From NCBI GenBank assembly GCA_002432425.1, contig DJEL01000031.1:158725-222724 (forward strand): a stretch of DNA of 64,000 bases, written 5' to 3'. The position numbers and the translations under genes were made by a program. Under the pieces are notes generated by a model. The model was given only the letters and a program-made list of their open reading frames with translations, was not told the DNA's origin and ran no database searches. This DNA is from Lachnospiraceae bacterium UBA5899 (GTDB taxonomy: Bacteria > Bacillota > Clostridia > Lachnospirales > Lachnospiraceae). Numbering within the stretch: the first letter of the stretch is position 1; each line of letters begins with the position of its first letter. Positions 43,221 through 53,048 of the stretch are shown here, piece after piece.

Positions 43221-45560
43221 TTACAGCGTAACAACAGCTTTTCCCGCAATCTTTGTAAGAACAGTATCCTTGTCCGTAACCTGCATTTCGGCATTTTCCA
43301 CCGCAGCAGCCTTACGGTTTACCAGACGCACGCTGACAGCCTTGCCGGTATCCACGGAAACAGAAATCTTTCCTTCTTCTGTGGTGACGGAAATCTTTAT
43401 TTCCTCGCTGCCGTCCATGCCGTAAACGGTTTCGGTAACGGTCGTGCCTGCCACAGGTTCGTAGATGCGCAGCTCTGCGTCTTCTCCGTAATCATAATCC
43501 GGCTTGTCGTCGTGAGCGCCGATAGCAACAATGGAATTTTCCTTTACTAAAAGAGGTACGCTTAAATAGCCGTGCTTCTCCTGTATCCATCTGCCGCCTT
43601 CCTTTATCTCTCCGGTAAAGAAATCGGTCCAGCGTCCGGCAGGCAGATAATAATCTGCCAGACTCTCTTCATTGAAGATGGGCGCTACCAGCAGGGAATC
43701 TCCCAGCATGTACTGTTTGTCCACATAATGGCAGGTTCTGTCTTCTGTGAATTCCAGCACCATGCTTCTCATGGTAGGAACGCCGGTCTTGTTTGCCTGG
43801 ATTGCGGTTTTATACAGATAAGGCATCAGTCTTGCCTTTAATCTGGTGAAAAATCTTACGACATCCACCGCTTCCTCGTCATACGCCCAGGGCACTCTGT
43901 AAGAAGTGCTGCCGTGCAGACGGCTATGGGAAGAAAGAAGTCCGAATGCTACCCATCTCTTGTATACATCCGGTGTGGAAGTGCTTTCAAAACCGCCGAT
44001 GTCATGCGCCCAGAAGCCGAAACCGGACATCAGTAAGGACAGACCGCCGCGTAAGCTTTCTTCCATGGATTCATAATCGGACCAGCAGTCACCGCCCCAG
44101 TGTACCGGGAACTTCTGACCGCCGACTGTTGCGGAACGTGCGAAAAGAACTGCTTCGCCTTTGCCACGCTTCTTTTCCAGTATATCATATACAGTCTTAT
44201 TATACAGGTAAGTGTAGTAATTGTGCATCTTTTTTGCATCGGAATGGTCAAAATATTCAATTCCGTCCACAGGAATTCTCTCACCGAAGTCCGTTTTGAA
44301 GCAATCCACTCCCATATCCAGAAGTCCGGCTAATTTTTCCTGATACCATGCGCAGGCATCCGGATTGGTAAAGTCAACCAGTGCCATGCCCGGCTGCCAC
44401 ATATCCCACTGCCATACGTCGCCGTTGGTGCGTTTTACAAAATAGCTCTTTTCCATGCCTTCCGCAAACAGGCAGCTTTCCTGTGCGATATAAGGGTTAA
44501 TCCATACACAGATATTTAAGCCCTTTGCCTTAATACGGGACAGCATGCCCTTCGGGTCGGGGAATACGCGGGAATCCCATACAAAATCCGTCCAGTGGAA
44601 CTCCTTCATCCAGAAGCAGTCGAAGTGGAAGGTTCTTAAAGGAATGCCTCTGTCCAGCATGCCGTCCACAAAGCTCATAACCGTTTCTTCGTCGTAATTT
44701 GTGGTAAAGGAAGTGGACAGCCATAAACCGAAGGTCCAGGGTGCCGGCAGGGAAGGCTTGCCGGTCAGGTCGGTGTAGCGCTCCAGTACTTCTTTCATGG
44801 AAGGACCGTTGAACAGGTAGTAATCTAAGTAGCCGCCCTCTACGGAAAATGCGTTCTTGGTTACCTGTTCGGTGCCGATTTCAAATTCCACTTTTTCGGG
44901 ATGGTTTACAAAAACACCGTATCCCTTGTTGCTGATATAAAAAGGAATGTTCTTGTAGGACTGGTAAGTGCTGGTGCCGCCGTCCTCATTCCAGATTGCC
45001 ACGCTCTGTCCGTTCTTGGTGAAAGCGGTAAATCTTTCGCCGAGACCGTAAATCAATTCGCCTACGCCCATGGTAAGCTGCTGACGCATGTAGGTTTCGG
45101 TGCTGTCGCCTTTATCGTACGCATCGCCCTTCCAGTCCGTCTTCATGCAGGCTAAGTCCTTGGCTGCGGAACGGGTAATGACTTCATTTCCTCTTCTGTA
45201 TGCCATGTACCAGTTTTTCTTGCCGATTTCCAGGGTCAGTCCGCCGGATGTAACGGTCAGCTTTTCTTCGTCGCTTGCAACCGTCAGGGATTGTTCTTCT
45301 TTCTGGTATAATTCAAATTCCGGCTCTCTCTTCTTTGCGCCCAGATGATGATAGGTCTGTACCCGCAGTACATCCGGTGCAGGAGAAGTAATCACCATGG
45401 TAAGGTTGATGCCGCCAAGGGTGCATCCGCGGTTTACAATTCTGGAAGTGGGAAGGCATAAGGTCACCTTCGTGGCTTCCGTGTTTTCAAAATATACTTC
45501 CTGGGGGGTAAAGCAAGCGCAGCCTTCTTTCTGCAGCCAGCATCCGTTTCCAAATAACAT
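43221..45560 (-). CDS. Glycoside hydrolase family 31, probable alpha-xylosidase
   Basis: A 779-residue GH31 enzyme close to YicI in length and motifs. The catalytic nucleophile is Asp424 in F-K-T-D-F-G-E and the acid/base is Asp491 in G-G-D-C-W-S. The F-W-M-K-E-F-H-W motif near 316-323 is typical of alpha-xylosidases rather than alpha-glucosidases. It has no signal peptide, so it would cut imported xylose-capped oligosaccharides, such as xyloglucan fragments, in the cytoplasm. It has its own promoter and probably cotranscribes the kinase gene. Confidence 0.9.
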   Translation of the reverse strand: MLFGNGCWLQKEGCACFTPQEVYFENTEATKVTLCLPTSRIVNRGCTLGGINLTMVITSPAPDVLRVQTYHHLGAKKREPEFELYQKEEQSLTVASDEEKLTVTSGGLTLEIGKKNWYMAYRRGNEVITRSAAKDLACMKTDWKGDAYDKGDSTETYMRQQLTMGVGELIYGLGERFTAFTKNGQSVAIWNEDGGTSTYQSYKNIPFYISNKGYGVFVNHPEKVEFEIGTEQVTKNAFSVEGGYLDYYLFNGPSMKEVLERYTDLTGKPSLPAPWTFGLWLSTSFTTNYDEETVMSFVDGMLDRGIPLRTFHFDCFWMKEFHWTDFVWDSRVFPDPKGMLSRIKAKGLNICVWINPYIAQESCLFAEGMEKSYFVKRTNGDVWQWDMWQPGMALVDFTNPDACAWYQEKLAGLLDMGVDCFKTDFGERIPVDGIEYFDHSDAKKMHNYYTYLYNKTVYDILEKKRGKGEAVLFARSATVGGQKFPVHWGGDCWSDYESMEESLRGGLSLLMSGFGFWAHDIGGFESTSTPDVYKRWVAFGLLSSHSRLHGSTSYRVPWAYDEEAVDVVRFFTRLKARLMPYLYKTAIQANKTGVPTMRSMVLEFTEDRTCHYVDKQYMLGDSLLVAPIFNEESLADYYLPAGRWTDFFTGEIKEGGRWIQEKHGYLSVPLLVKENSIVAIGAHDDKPDYDYGEDAELRIYEPVAGTTVTETVYGMDGSEEIKISVTTEEGKISVSVDTGKAVSVRLVNRKAAAVENAEMQVTDKDTVLTKIAGKAVVTL

Positions 45561-45628
45561 CTTTTTTCCTCCGTTTTGTCATTCTTTGCGCAGACCGTTT
45601 TGTCTGCCATGCGTAATCAGGTAGTTTG

Positions 45629-45634
45629 ATTATA
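45629..45634 (-). promoter_or_regulatory. Candidate -10 box of the GH31 gene
   Basis: A perfect TATAAT on the minus strand overlaps the T tail of the proS terminator, about 70 bp before the GH31 start. No good -35 box is seen, which suggests activation is needed. Confidence 0.45.
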
Positions 45635-45669
45635 AAAAAAAGACGGTTAAAAATATACCGTCTTTTTTC
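45634..45669 (-). terminator. Terminator behind proS
   Basis: AGACGGT (45641-45647) pairs with ACCGTCT (45657-45663), flanked by A and T runs that extend the stem and give a T8 tail on the minus strand. It lies 35 bp behind the proS stop codon. Confidence 0.88.
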
Positions 45670-45703
45670 TATCAGTATTACCAAATTTATTTTACAGAAA
45701 TCA

Positions 45704-47137
45704 TTAGTATGCTCTACCCCAGTATACCATCTTCCCTGCAGGCTTTCCGCAGCATACGCAGGTATCTGCGATGTGCTCCTGCTCGAAAGGCATACATCTG
45801 CTGGTTACGCTCAGTTTCTCTTTAATCCGGTCCTCACATGCACGGTCGCCGCACCACATAGCTTTGACAAAGCCGGATTTTTCGGTGAAGAGCTGCTCGA
45901 ATTCCGCCATGTTCTTTGCCACATATGTATGGGAATCTCTGTGTGCCTTTGCTCTCTCATACATATCATGATGAATGGTTTCCAGAAGGCTGCCGATTTC
46001 CTCCTCTACTTCATCGAGGGATACCTCCATCTTTTCTCTGGTATCTCTTCTGCAGAGAACGCACTTGCCTGCCTCTAAATCCTTGGGACCGATTTCAATA
46101 CGAACCGGATAACCTCTCATTTCGGCTTCCGCAAACTTGTAGCCCGGGCTCTTGTCCGTATCGTCCACCTTTACACGGAAGTTGGATTTTAATCTGTCGC
46201 GAAGTTCGTATGCCTTGTCCAGTACGCCTTCCTTCTTCTGCTGGATGGGAATGATGGCTACCTGGATGGGCGCTACCTTGGGCGGCAGCACCAGACCGGA
46301 ATTGTCACCATGAACCATGATAATGGCGCCAATCATACGGGTTGTCATCCCCCAGGAGGTCTGGTATACATACTTTAAGGTGTTGTCCTTGTCTGTAAAC
46401 TGGATACCGAATGCCTTGGCAAATCCGTCGCCGAAGTTGTGGCTGGTACCGGACTGCAGGGCTTTTCCGTCATGCATTAAGGACTCTATGGTATAGGTTG
46501 CTTCCGCACCCGCAAATTTCTCTTTTTCTGTCTTCTGTCCCTTGATTACGGGAATAGCCAGTACATCCTTGCAGAAGTCGGCATACACGTTCAGCATCTG
46601 AATGGTTCTTGCCTCTGCTTCTTCAAAGGTAGCATGCGCCGTATGGCCTTCCTGCCATAAGAACTCTCTTGAACGAAGGAAGGGTCTTGTTTCCTTTTCC
46701 CATCTTACTACGGAGCACCACTGGTTATATACCTTGGGCAAATCTCTGTAGGACTGGATTTCGTTCTTGTAAAAATCGCAGAACAGGGTTTCGGATGTAG
46801 GTCTGACACAGAGTCTTTCCTGTAACGGCTGTAATCCGCCGTGTGTTACCCAGGCAACTTCGGGGGCAAAACCTTCCACATGATCCTTTTCTTTTTCCAA
46901 AAGACTTTCGGGAATAAACATGGGCAGATATACATTTTCTACACCATTTGCCTTAAAACGGTCATCCAACTGTCTCTGTAAAAGTTCCCAGATCGCATAG
47001 CCGGCGGGCTTGATTACCATACATCCTTTTACACTGGTATAGTCACACAGCTCTGCCTTTTTTACTACGTCCGTATACCACTGGGCAAAGTCTTCTTCCA
47101 TGGAAGTGATTGCTTCCACTAATTTCTTGTCAGCCAT
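45704..47137 (-). CDS. proS: Proline--tRNA ligase, type 3 (archaeal/eukaryotic-like)
   Basis: A 477-residue class II synthetase that charges tRNA-Pro. It lacks the large editing insertion of the common bacterial type, has the class II motifs (R-P-T-S-E and the G-x-x-x-R-x-E-x-G-P-K region), and ends with a C-terminal zinc-binding domain with Cys residues in M-W-C-G-D-R-A-C and C-V-C-C-G-K and the terminal Tyr that are typical of type 3. No T-box leader is present: the prepilin gene ends 20 bp upstream. Confidence 0.95.
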   Translation of the reverse strand: MADKKLVEAITSMEEDFAQWYTDVVKKAELCDYTSVKGCMVIKPAGYAIWELLQRQLDDRFKANGVENVYLPMFIPESLLEKEKDHVEGFAPEVAWVTHGGLQPLQERLCVRPTSETLFCDFYKNEIQSYRDLPKVYNQWCSVVRWEKETRPFLRSREFLWQEGHTAHATFEEAEARTIQMLNVYADFCKDVLAIPVIKGQKTEKEKFAGAEATYTIESLMHDGKALQSGTSHNFGDGFAKAFGIQFTDKDNTLKYVYQTSWGMTTRMIGAIIMVHGDNSGLVLPPKVAPIQVAIIPIQQKKEGVLDKAYELRDRLKSNFRVKVDDTDKSPGYKFAEAEMRGYPVRIEIGPKDLEAGKCVLCRRDTREKMEVSLDEVEEEIGSLLETIHHDMYERAKAHRDSHTYVAKNMAEFEQLFTEKSGFVKAMWCGDRACEDRIKEKLSVTSRCMPFEQEHIADTCVCCGKPAGKMVYWGRAY

Positions 47138-47157
47138 TTGTTTCCTCTCACTCTCTT

Positions 47158-47574
47158 TTATTTTAGATGGTATAAACCATAATATCCATCCGGTTCCATC
47201 GGGTCCGGATACACTCTGTCAAAGCTTGAGCCGTCGCCGATTTCAATTTTTTCAATTTCTACATCATTGACTGTAATCCGCCAGGACAGGCTTCCGTTTC
47301 TCTGCACCTTGGGCCAGGTCGTCACATCCTGCAGAATGGTACATTCGCTGCCGCCTGCGCCGGTATAGGTTCCGGCAGAAAGACGTCCCTCCGCAATCTC
47401 GGTACGGATGGCGCTTGCCAGCTCCTCCGCGTTGGTTAAATCCGCAGACACCTTGGAATTGTTCACATACTTTAAGTATGTGGGCAAAAGAACGCCTACC
47501 AGTACAGCCATAATTGCCATCACTATAATAAGCTCCGGCAGTGAAAATCCCTTATTGTTTATTTTCCTCTTCAT
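47158..47574 (-). CDS. Type IV prepilin-like protein
   Basis: A 138-residue protein with a class III signal peptide: K-R-K-I-N-N-K-G cut before F-S-L-P-E, with the Glu at +5 and a hydrophobic helix behind. This is the mark of type IV pilins and type II secretion pseudopilins, processed by a PilD-type peptidase. The rest is a small globular domain. No pilus assembly ATPase or platform gene is near. The start overlaps the HAD phosphatase gene by 23 bp, so translation is probably coupled. Confidence 0.82.
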   Translation of the reverse strand: MKRKINNKGFSLPELIIVMAIMAVLVGVLLPTYLKYVNNSKVSADLTNAEELASAIRTEIAEGRLSAGTYTGAGGSECTILQDVTTWPKVQRNGSLSWRITVNDVEIEKIEIGDGSSFDRVYPDPMEPDGYYGLYHLK

Positions 47575-48235
47575 TTCCCCTGATCCCTCTCTGTAACAAA
47601 TGAACAATATCTCCCAAAGCCGGCAGGCACGCATACAGCTTTTTCCGCAGCGCCGCATCCGGCTGTGTCTGGTCCGGTATCATGACCGTGGGAATTCCTG
47701 CTGCCGTTGCGGATTTCACACCGTTCGGCGAGTCCTCCACAGCAAGACATTCCTCAGGGTCAGCTCCCAGTACCTCGAGTGTCTTAAGGTAGACATCCGG
47801 CGCCGGTTTGCCAAGCTTTACCTCTGTTGCACTGACGATTTCATCAAAATACGGAAGCAGCCCCGTCTCTTTCAGCTGTTCCTCCGCACGGTCCTTCGGC
47901 GTTGCGGTTGCAAGCGCTATCCGGTAACCGTTTTGGGAAAGCCATTCAAGAGTCTCAAGAGCCTCCGGCCTCTGTTCCAGCCCCACTTTGGCAAGATGCT
48001 CCTGCATCAGCTTTCTGCGGCAATCCCTCACCGCCGTATAATCGAAAGCTTCGCCGAACCACTCTTTCAAAAGGGCAGGCGCAAAGGGTCTTCCCAGACT
48101 GCGAAGCGTTAGTGCCTGCTCCTCCGTCATGTGAAATCCGAACTCCTCTGCCGCCTGTCGCCAGAATATTTTAAAATATTTTTCTGTATCAATCAGTGTA
48201 CCATCTAAGTCAAATATTATAGTAGAAATGTTCAT
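47552..48235 (-). CDS. HAD family hydrolase (beta-phosphoglucomutase-like subgroup)
   Basis: A 227-residue phosphatase or phosphomutase with the four HAD motifs: F-D-L-D-G-T-L with nucleophile Asp9, a Thr in A-T-A-T-P, Lys in K-L-G-K-P-A-P-D and E-D-S-P-N-G. The cap domain is the small helical type. The substrate cannot be inferred. It follows atpC by 16 bp and overlaps the prepilin gene. Confidence 0.88.
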   Translation of the reverse strand: MNISTIIFDLDGTLIDTEKYFKIFWRQAAEEFGFHMTEEQALTLRSLGRPFAPALLKEWFGEAFDYTAVRDCRRKLMQEHLAKVGLEQRPEALETLEWLSQNGYRIALATATPKDRAEEQLKETGLLPYFDEIVSATEVKLGKPAPDVYLKTLEVLGADPEECLAVEDSPNGVKSATAAGIPTVMIPDQTQPDAALRKKLYACLPALGDIVHLLQRGIRGNEEENKQ

Positions 48236-48251
48236 GATTGCAATACCTGAT

Positions 48252-48647
48252 TTACTTTAATACCTGAATACGGGCAATGGCACGCATCAGCGCGGTCTCC
48301 GCTCTCGCCATATCCGTTTCCGGTGTATGGCTCTTGATACGCTCTTCCGCACGTCTTTTTGCCGCTTCCGCTCTTTCCAGGTCAATTTCTCCGGGCCATT
48401 CCACCACTTCTGCCAGAATGGTCATTCTGTCGGGCAGAATTTCCACAAATCCGGAATGCAGAGCGGCTTCCTTTACCTCATCCTTTTCCGTAATGGTAAG
48501 GACGCCCGGTTTGATAATTACCGTCATGGGAATATGTCCCGGAAGCACACCGATTTCTCCCTCGGTGGTGTTAAACTCTATCATATCAGCCGTACCTTCG
48601 TAAAACACTCTGTCCGGTGTGATAATTCTTAATTTATAATCTTCCAT
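48252..48647 (-). CDS. atpC: ATP synthase F1 subunit epsilon
   Basis: A 131-residue epsilon subunit: an N-terminal beta domain with the G-V-L-P-G-H-I-P motif and a C-terminal two-helix hairpin that can inhibit ATP hydrolysis. It is the last gene of the ATP synthase operon, 11 bp behind atpD. Confidence 0.96.
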   Translation of the reverse strand: MEDYKLRIITPDRVFYEGTADMIEFNTTEGEIGVLPGHIPMTVIIKPGVLTITEKDEVKEAALHSGFVEILPDRMTILAEVVEWPGEIDLERAEAAKRRAEERIKSHTPETDMARAETALMRAIARIQVLK

Positions 48648-48658
48648 AGACTCACCCG

Positions 48659-50059
48659 TTATGCTTTCTTTGCTGCACGTTCCACAACATCATCAATGCT
48701 TCCGGCATTCAGGAAGTAGCTTTCCGGTATATCATCATGCTTGCCTTCGAGAATTTCCCTGAAGCCTCTGATGGTTTCGGATACCGGCACATATTTTCCT
48801 TCCAGACCTGTAAACTGTCCTGCCACGAAGAAAGGCTGGGATAAAAATCTCTGTACCTTTCTGGCTCTGGAAACTACCTGCTTATCCGCTTCGGAAAGTT
48901 CGTCCATACCGAGGATGGCGATAATATCCTGTAATTCCTTGTAACGCTGCAGAATTTCCTGTACACCTCTGGCGGTCTTGTAGTGCTCCTCGCCTACAAT
49001 TCTCGGGTCCAGAATACGGGATGTGGACTCCAGAGGGTCTACTGCCGGGTAAATACCCAGTTCCACGATGGAACGGGAAAGTACGGTAGTTGCGTCCAGA
49101 TGGGCAAATGTGGTTGCGGGAGCCGGGTCGGTCAAGTCGTCCGCAGGCACATAAACCGCCTGAACGGAAGTAATGGAACCGTCCTTTGTGGAAGTAATAC
49201 GCTCCTGCAGGGCACCCATTTCCGTCTGCAGTGTGGGCTGGTAACCTACTGCGGAAGGCATACGTCCGAGCAGTGCGGAAACCTCACTACCTGCCTGTGT
49301 GAAACGGAAAATATTATCGATGAACAAAAGCACATCCTTACCGCCTTTGTCACGGAAATATTCTGCCATGGTAAGTCCGGTAAGACCTACTCTCATACGG
49401 GCTCCGGGGGGCTCGTTCATCTGTCCGAATACCATGGTGGTCTTGTCGATAACGCCGGACTCGGTCATTTCATGGTACAGGTCGTTTCCTTCACGGGTTC
49501 TTTCTCCTACACCGGTAAATACGGAATATCCGCCGTGCTCTGTGGCAATGTTACGGATAAGCTCCTGAATCAATACGGTTTTACCTACACCGGCACCGCC
49601 GAACAGACCGATTTTACCACCCTTCTGGTAAGGGCAAAGAAGGTCAACGACTTTAATACCGGTTTCCAATATCTCTGTATTGGTGGACTGCTCTGCAAAT
49701 GAAGGCGCAGGTCTGTGGATGGGCTCGTAAGAAACGCCTTCCGGTGCCGGCTTATTGTCAATAGGGTCACCTAAAACGTTAAAGATACGTCCCAGTGTTT
49801 TTTCACCTACAGGAACAGAGATGGGGGCACCTGTTGCATCTGCCTCCATACCACGTACCAGACCATCCGTGGTTCCCATGGCAATACATCTTACAATATC
49901 ATCACCCAGATGCTGGGCTACTTCCACCGTCAAGGTTCCTCCGTCTTTAAGCGGCACCTTAACAGCTTCATTGATTTCGGGAAGATGTCCCGCATCAAAG
50001 CGGATATCCAGAACCGCACCGATGACCTGGGTAATCTTTCCTTTATTCACCTCTGCCAT
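48659..50059 (-). CDS. atpD: ATP synthase F1 subunit beta
   Basis: A 466-residue catalytic subunit. The Walker A motif G-G-A-G-V-G-K-T lies near 155-162, with the catalytic Glu in G-E-R-T-R-E and the family signature P-A-V-D-P-L-x-S-x-S-R. Length and motifs are normal. Confidence 0.98.
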   Translation of the reverse strand: MAEVNKGKITQVIGAVLDIRFDAGHLPEINEAVKVPLKDGGTLTVEVAQHLGDDIVRCIAMGTTDGLVRGMEADATGAPISVPVGEKTLGRIFNVLGDPIDNKPAPEGVSYEPIHRPAPSFAEQSTNTEILETGIKVVDLLCPYQKGGKIGLFGGAGVGKTVLIQELIRNIATEHGGYSVFTGVGERTREGNDLYHEMTESGVIDKTTMVFGQMNEPPGARMRVGLTGLTMAEYFRDKGGKDVLLFIDNIFRFTQAGSEVSALLGRMPSAVGYQPTLQTEMGALQERITSTKDGSITSVQAVYVPADDLTDPAPATTFAHLDATTVLSRSIVELGIYPAVDPLESTSRILDPRIVGEEHYKTARGVQEILQRYKELQDIIAILGMDELSEADKQVVSRARKVQRFLSQPFFVAGQFTGLEGKYVPVSETIRGFREILEGKHDDIPESYFLNAGSIDDVVERAAKKA

Positions 50060-50077
50060 TTTATCTTCCTTTCTGTT

Positions 50078-50929
50078 TTACGATATCGCTTCCGCACCTG
50101 CAATGATTTCGGTAAGCTCCTGAGTAATGGAGCCCTGTCTTGCACGGTTGTAAAGGAGGGTTAAGTCTCCAATCATTTCTTCCGCATTGCTGGTCGCAGA
50201 ATCCATTGCCTGCATTCTGGCTCCGTTTTCACTGGCTACGGACTCCACCAGACCGCCGTAGATTAAGCTGGTCACATACTTGGGAATCAGTAAATCCAAT
50301 GCTGTTTCCTCATCCATTTCAAAATTCATCAGAGTGTGGTCTGACTCCTGTGCGGCTTCTTCTTGGATTTCCACCGGAAGAAGCTTCAGCATGGTAGGAA
50401 TGTGGCTCACCGTATTCTTGAATTTGGTATAGGCAAGATAAATCTCACAGATTTTACCGTCCGCAAAATCCCTTAACAGCCTGTCGGATAATGCCATGGC
50501 ATCCGGGTATACCGGCTCTTCGGCGCTTTCCGAAGCATCCGCCTCAATGGTATAACCCTTGTGAGCCAGTGCATCGCGGCCCTTCTTGCCCACCGCATAG
50601 ATTACGGTGTCCTCTTTGTCAAATTGCTCTGTCACAAGCCGGATGATATTGGAGTTGTAGCCTCCCGCCAGACCTCTGTTGGATGTCATGACTATCACGG
50701 CTTTTTTCCCGGAGGTGCCTCCGTTTAAGTACGGATGCTGCATTCCGGTGGTTCTTTTCAAGATGGAAGAAACGGTTTCATACATGCAGGTAAAATAATC
50801 TGCAGAGTCTTCTGCATTTTGTCTGGCACGCTGCAATTTTACGGTGGAGACCAGCTTCATGGCCTTGGTAATCTGCTGCGTGCTCTGAATACTGCTTTTC
50901 CTTCGCTTTATATCACGCATGGATGCCAT
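50078..50929 (-). CDS. atpG: ATP synthase F1 subunit gamma
   Basis: A 283-residue central-stalk subunit. N-terminal M-R-D-I-K-R-R and C-terminal T-x-E-I-x-x-I-x-x-G-A helices form the coiled coil that turns inside the alpha/beta ring; S-D-R-G-L-type residues appear as T-S-N-R-G-L-A-G-G. The ATG at 50927-50929 was chosen for its AGGTGA site; one codon pair earlier an in-frame TTG exists. Confidence 0.96.
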   Translation of the reverse strand: MASMRDIKRRKSSIQSTQQITKAMKLVSTVKLQRARQNAEDSADYFTCMYETVSSILKRTTGMQHPYLNGGTSGKKAVIVMTSNRGLAGGYNSNIIRLVTEQFDKEDTVIYAVGKKGRDALAHKGYTIEADASESAEEPVYPDAMALSDRLLRDFADGKICEIYLAYTKFKNTVSHIPTMLKLLPVEIQEEAAQESDHTLMNFEMDEETALDLLIPKYVTSLIYGGLVESVASENGARMQAMDSATSNAEEMIGDLTLLYNRARQGSITQELTEIIAGAEAIS

Positions 50930-50962
50930 AATCAATCACCTGTTTTCTTTCCAAACCTTTGA

Positions 50963-52471
50963 TTAGTTTTTGAATTCCGCCTTAAATTCCGTAATTGCCT
51001 TTTTCAGCAGTTCGTCCGTTGCATCGGAAATTACCTTTTCTTCCGCAATGGCCTTCGGAATTTCGGGATACTTGGTATCCAGATATTCAAACAGTTCTTT
51101 TTCAAATCTGGTAATGTCCTCTACGGGAATATCCAGTAAATACTTTCCGGTAACGGCATAAATGATGATTACCTGATATTCTACCGGCATGGGAGCGTAC
51201 TGAGGCTGCTTTAATACCTCTTTGATTCTTTCGCCCTGCGCCAGCTTCTCCTTGGTATCGGCATCCAGTTCGGAACCGAACTGTGCAAAGGCTGCCAGTT
51301 CACGGTACTGCGCCAGTTCCACACGGATAGGTGCGGCAATCTTCTTCATTGCCTTAATCTGTGCGGCACCGCCTACACGGGATACGGAAAGACCTGCGTT
51401 TACCGCCGGTCTGAAACCGGAGTTGAACATTTCTGTTTCCAGATAAATCTGACCGTCCGTGATGGAGATAACGTTGGTAGGAATATAAGCAGATACGTCG
51501 CCTGCCTGTGTTTCGATAATGGGAAGGGCTGTCAGGGAACCTCCGCCGTACTCATCGCTCATTCTGACCGCACGTTCCAGAAGTCTGGAATGCAGGTAGA
51601 ATACGTCGCCGGGATATGCTTCACGTCCGGGCGGACGCTTTAAGAGCAGGGAGAGTGTACGGTATGCAGCCGCATGCTTGCTTAAGTCATCATATACTAC
51701 TAAGACATCTTCGCCCTTTTCCATCCATTCCTCGCCGATAGCGCATCCGGAGTAAGGAGCAATGTACTGAAGAGGCGCCAGTTCGCTGGCGGTAGCTGCC
51801 ACAACGGTGGTATAGCTCATGGCACCGTACTCTTCCAGAGTCTTTACGATGGTAGCAACGGTAGATGCTTTCTGTCCGATTGCCACATAAATACATTTTA
51901 CATTCTGGCCTTTCTGGTTGATGATGGTATCAATGGCGATAGCCGTCTTACCTGTCTGACGGTCGCCGATAATCAGTTCACGCTGTCCTCTTCCGATAGG
52001 CACCATGGAGTCGATTGCCTTAATACCTGTCTGAAGTGGGGTATCTACGGACTTTCTGGTGATAACACCGGAAGCCACTCTTTCAATTTTACGATATTTT
52101 TCCGTCTGGATGGGTCCTTTACCGTCAATGGGCTGTCCCAATGCATTGACAACTCGTCCGATCATGGCATCCCCGACAGGGACTTCCACCACGTGTCCGG
52201 TTGTCTTTACAATATCACCTTCGCTGATATTGTGCTGGCTACCCAGAAGTACGGCACCTACGTTGTCCTCTTCAAGGTTCAGCACCATGCCGTATACCTC
52301 GCCGGGGAATTCGAGCAGTTCACCCTGCATGGCATTTTCCAGTCCATGCACACGGGCAATACCATCTGCTACCTGAATGACCGTTCCCACTTCCGATACT
52401 TCCATATCGGCTGCGTATCTTTTAATCTGATCCTTGATTACGGAACTTATCTCTTCTGGTTTCAAATTCAT
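50963..52471 (-). CDS. atpA: ATP synthase F1 subunit alpha
   Basis: A 502-residue non-catalytic nucleotide-binding subunit with Walker A G-D-R-Q-T-G-K-T near 169-176 and the A-L-P-I-I-E-T and P-A-V-N-x-G-L-S-V-S-R-V-G signatures. It is 28 bp behind atpH. Confidence 0.98.
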   Translation of the reverse strand: MNLKPEEISSVIKDQIKRYAADMEVSEVGTVIQVADGIARVHGLENAMQGELLEFPGEVYGMVLNLEEDNVGAVLLGSQHNISEGDIVKTTGHVVEVPVGDAMIGRVVNALGQPIDGKGPIQTEKYRKIERVASGVITRKSVDTPLQTGIKAIDSMVPIGRGQRELIIGDRQTGKTAIAIDTIINQKGQNVKCIYVAIGQKASTVATIVKTLEEYGAMSYTTVVAATASELAPLQYIAPYSGCAIGEEWMEKGEDVLVVYDDLSKHAAAYRTLSLLLKRPPGREAYPGDVFYLHSRLLERAVRMSDEYGGGSLTALPIIETQAGDVSAYIPTNVISITDGQIYLETEMFNSGFRPAVNAGLSVSRVGGAAQIKAMKKIAAPIRVELAQYRELAAFAQFGSELDADTKEKLAQGERIKEVLKQPQYAPMPVEYQVIIIYAVTGKYLLDIPVEDITRFEKELFEYLDTKYPEIPKAIAEEKVISDATDELLKKAITEFKAEFKN

Positions 52472-52499
52472 AGATCCGTTCGCACCTTTCTATATTTTC

Positions 52500-53048
52500 T
52501 TACTGCAGCTTAATCTGATACAGCTGTCTGCTTAAATGCTCTAATTTGGTTTTAACGCTATTGTCCAGAACATGGTCGCCAATGCGGATTACCATTCCGC
52601 CGATCAGGGATGCATCTTCTTCGAAGTGCATTTCAAAGGAACGATAGGATGTGGTTTCTATCAGTTTCTTTTCCACTTCTGCTTTCTGCTCCTGTGTCAG
52701 CGGCATCGGTGTCTTTACATAGGCAATACCAATTCCTTCCTGTTCCTTAACGCGTGCCACAAAATAATCCAGAACACCGGAAAGTTTGCCGTAATGCTTT
52801 TTCTGCAACAGAAAAAGCATCAGTCCCAGCATTTCCCTGCTGACACGCCCATCCCAAACATTGGTAAGAATTTTTTCTTTTTCTTCCATCGGGATACCGG
52901 GATGCTGCATCAACTTTTCCAAATCGGGATTTTCGGAAAGTACCTGTTCGATACCTTCGATTTCTTTCCTGAATTCATCCATGCGCTTTTCTTCCACAGC
53001 TAATTCAAATAAAGCTTCGCCATATACTTTTTCTATCAGCTTAGCCAT
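52500..53048 (-). CDS. atpH: ATP synthase F1 subunit delta
   Basis: A 182-residue OSCP/delta subunit linking the F1 head to the peripheral stalk. The C-terminal block L-I-G-G-M-V-I-R-I-G-D is the family signature. The start overlaps the end of atpF by 13 bp. Confidence 0.95.
   Translation of the reverse strand: MAKLIEKVYGEALFELAVEEKRMDEFRKEIEGIEQVLSENPDLEKLMQHPGIPMEEKEKILTNVWDGRVSREMLGLMLFLLQKKHYGKLSGVLDYFVARVKEQEGIGIAYVKTPMPLTQEQKAEVEKKLIETTSYRSFEMHFEEDASLIGGMVIRIGDHVLDNSVKTKLEHLSRQLYQIKLQ

Noticed and set aside
47138..47157. T-box leader for proS
   Set aside because: Only 20 bp separate proS from the preceding gene, too short for a T-box, and no stem or T-box sequence is visible.
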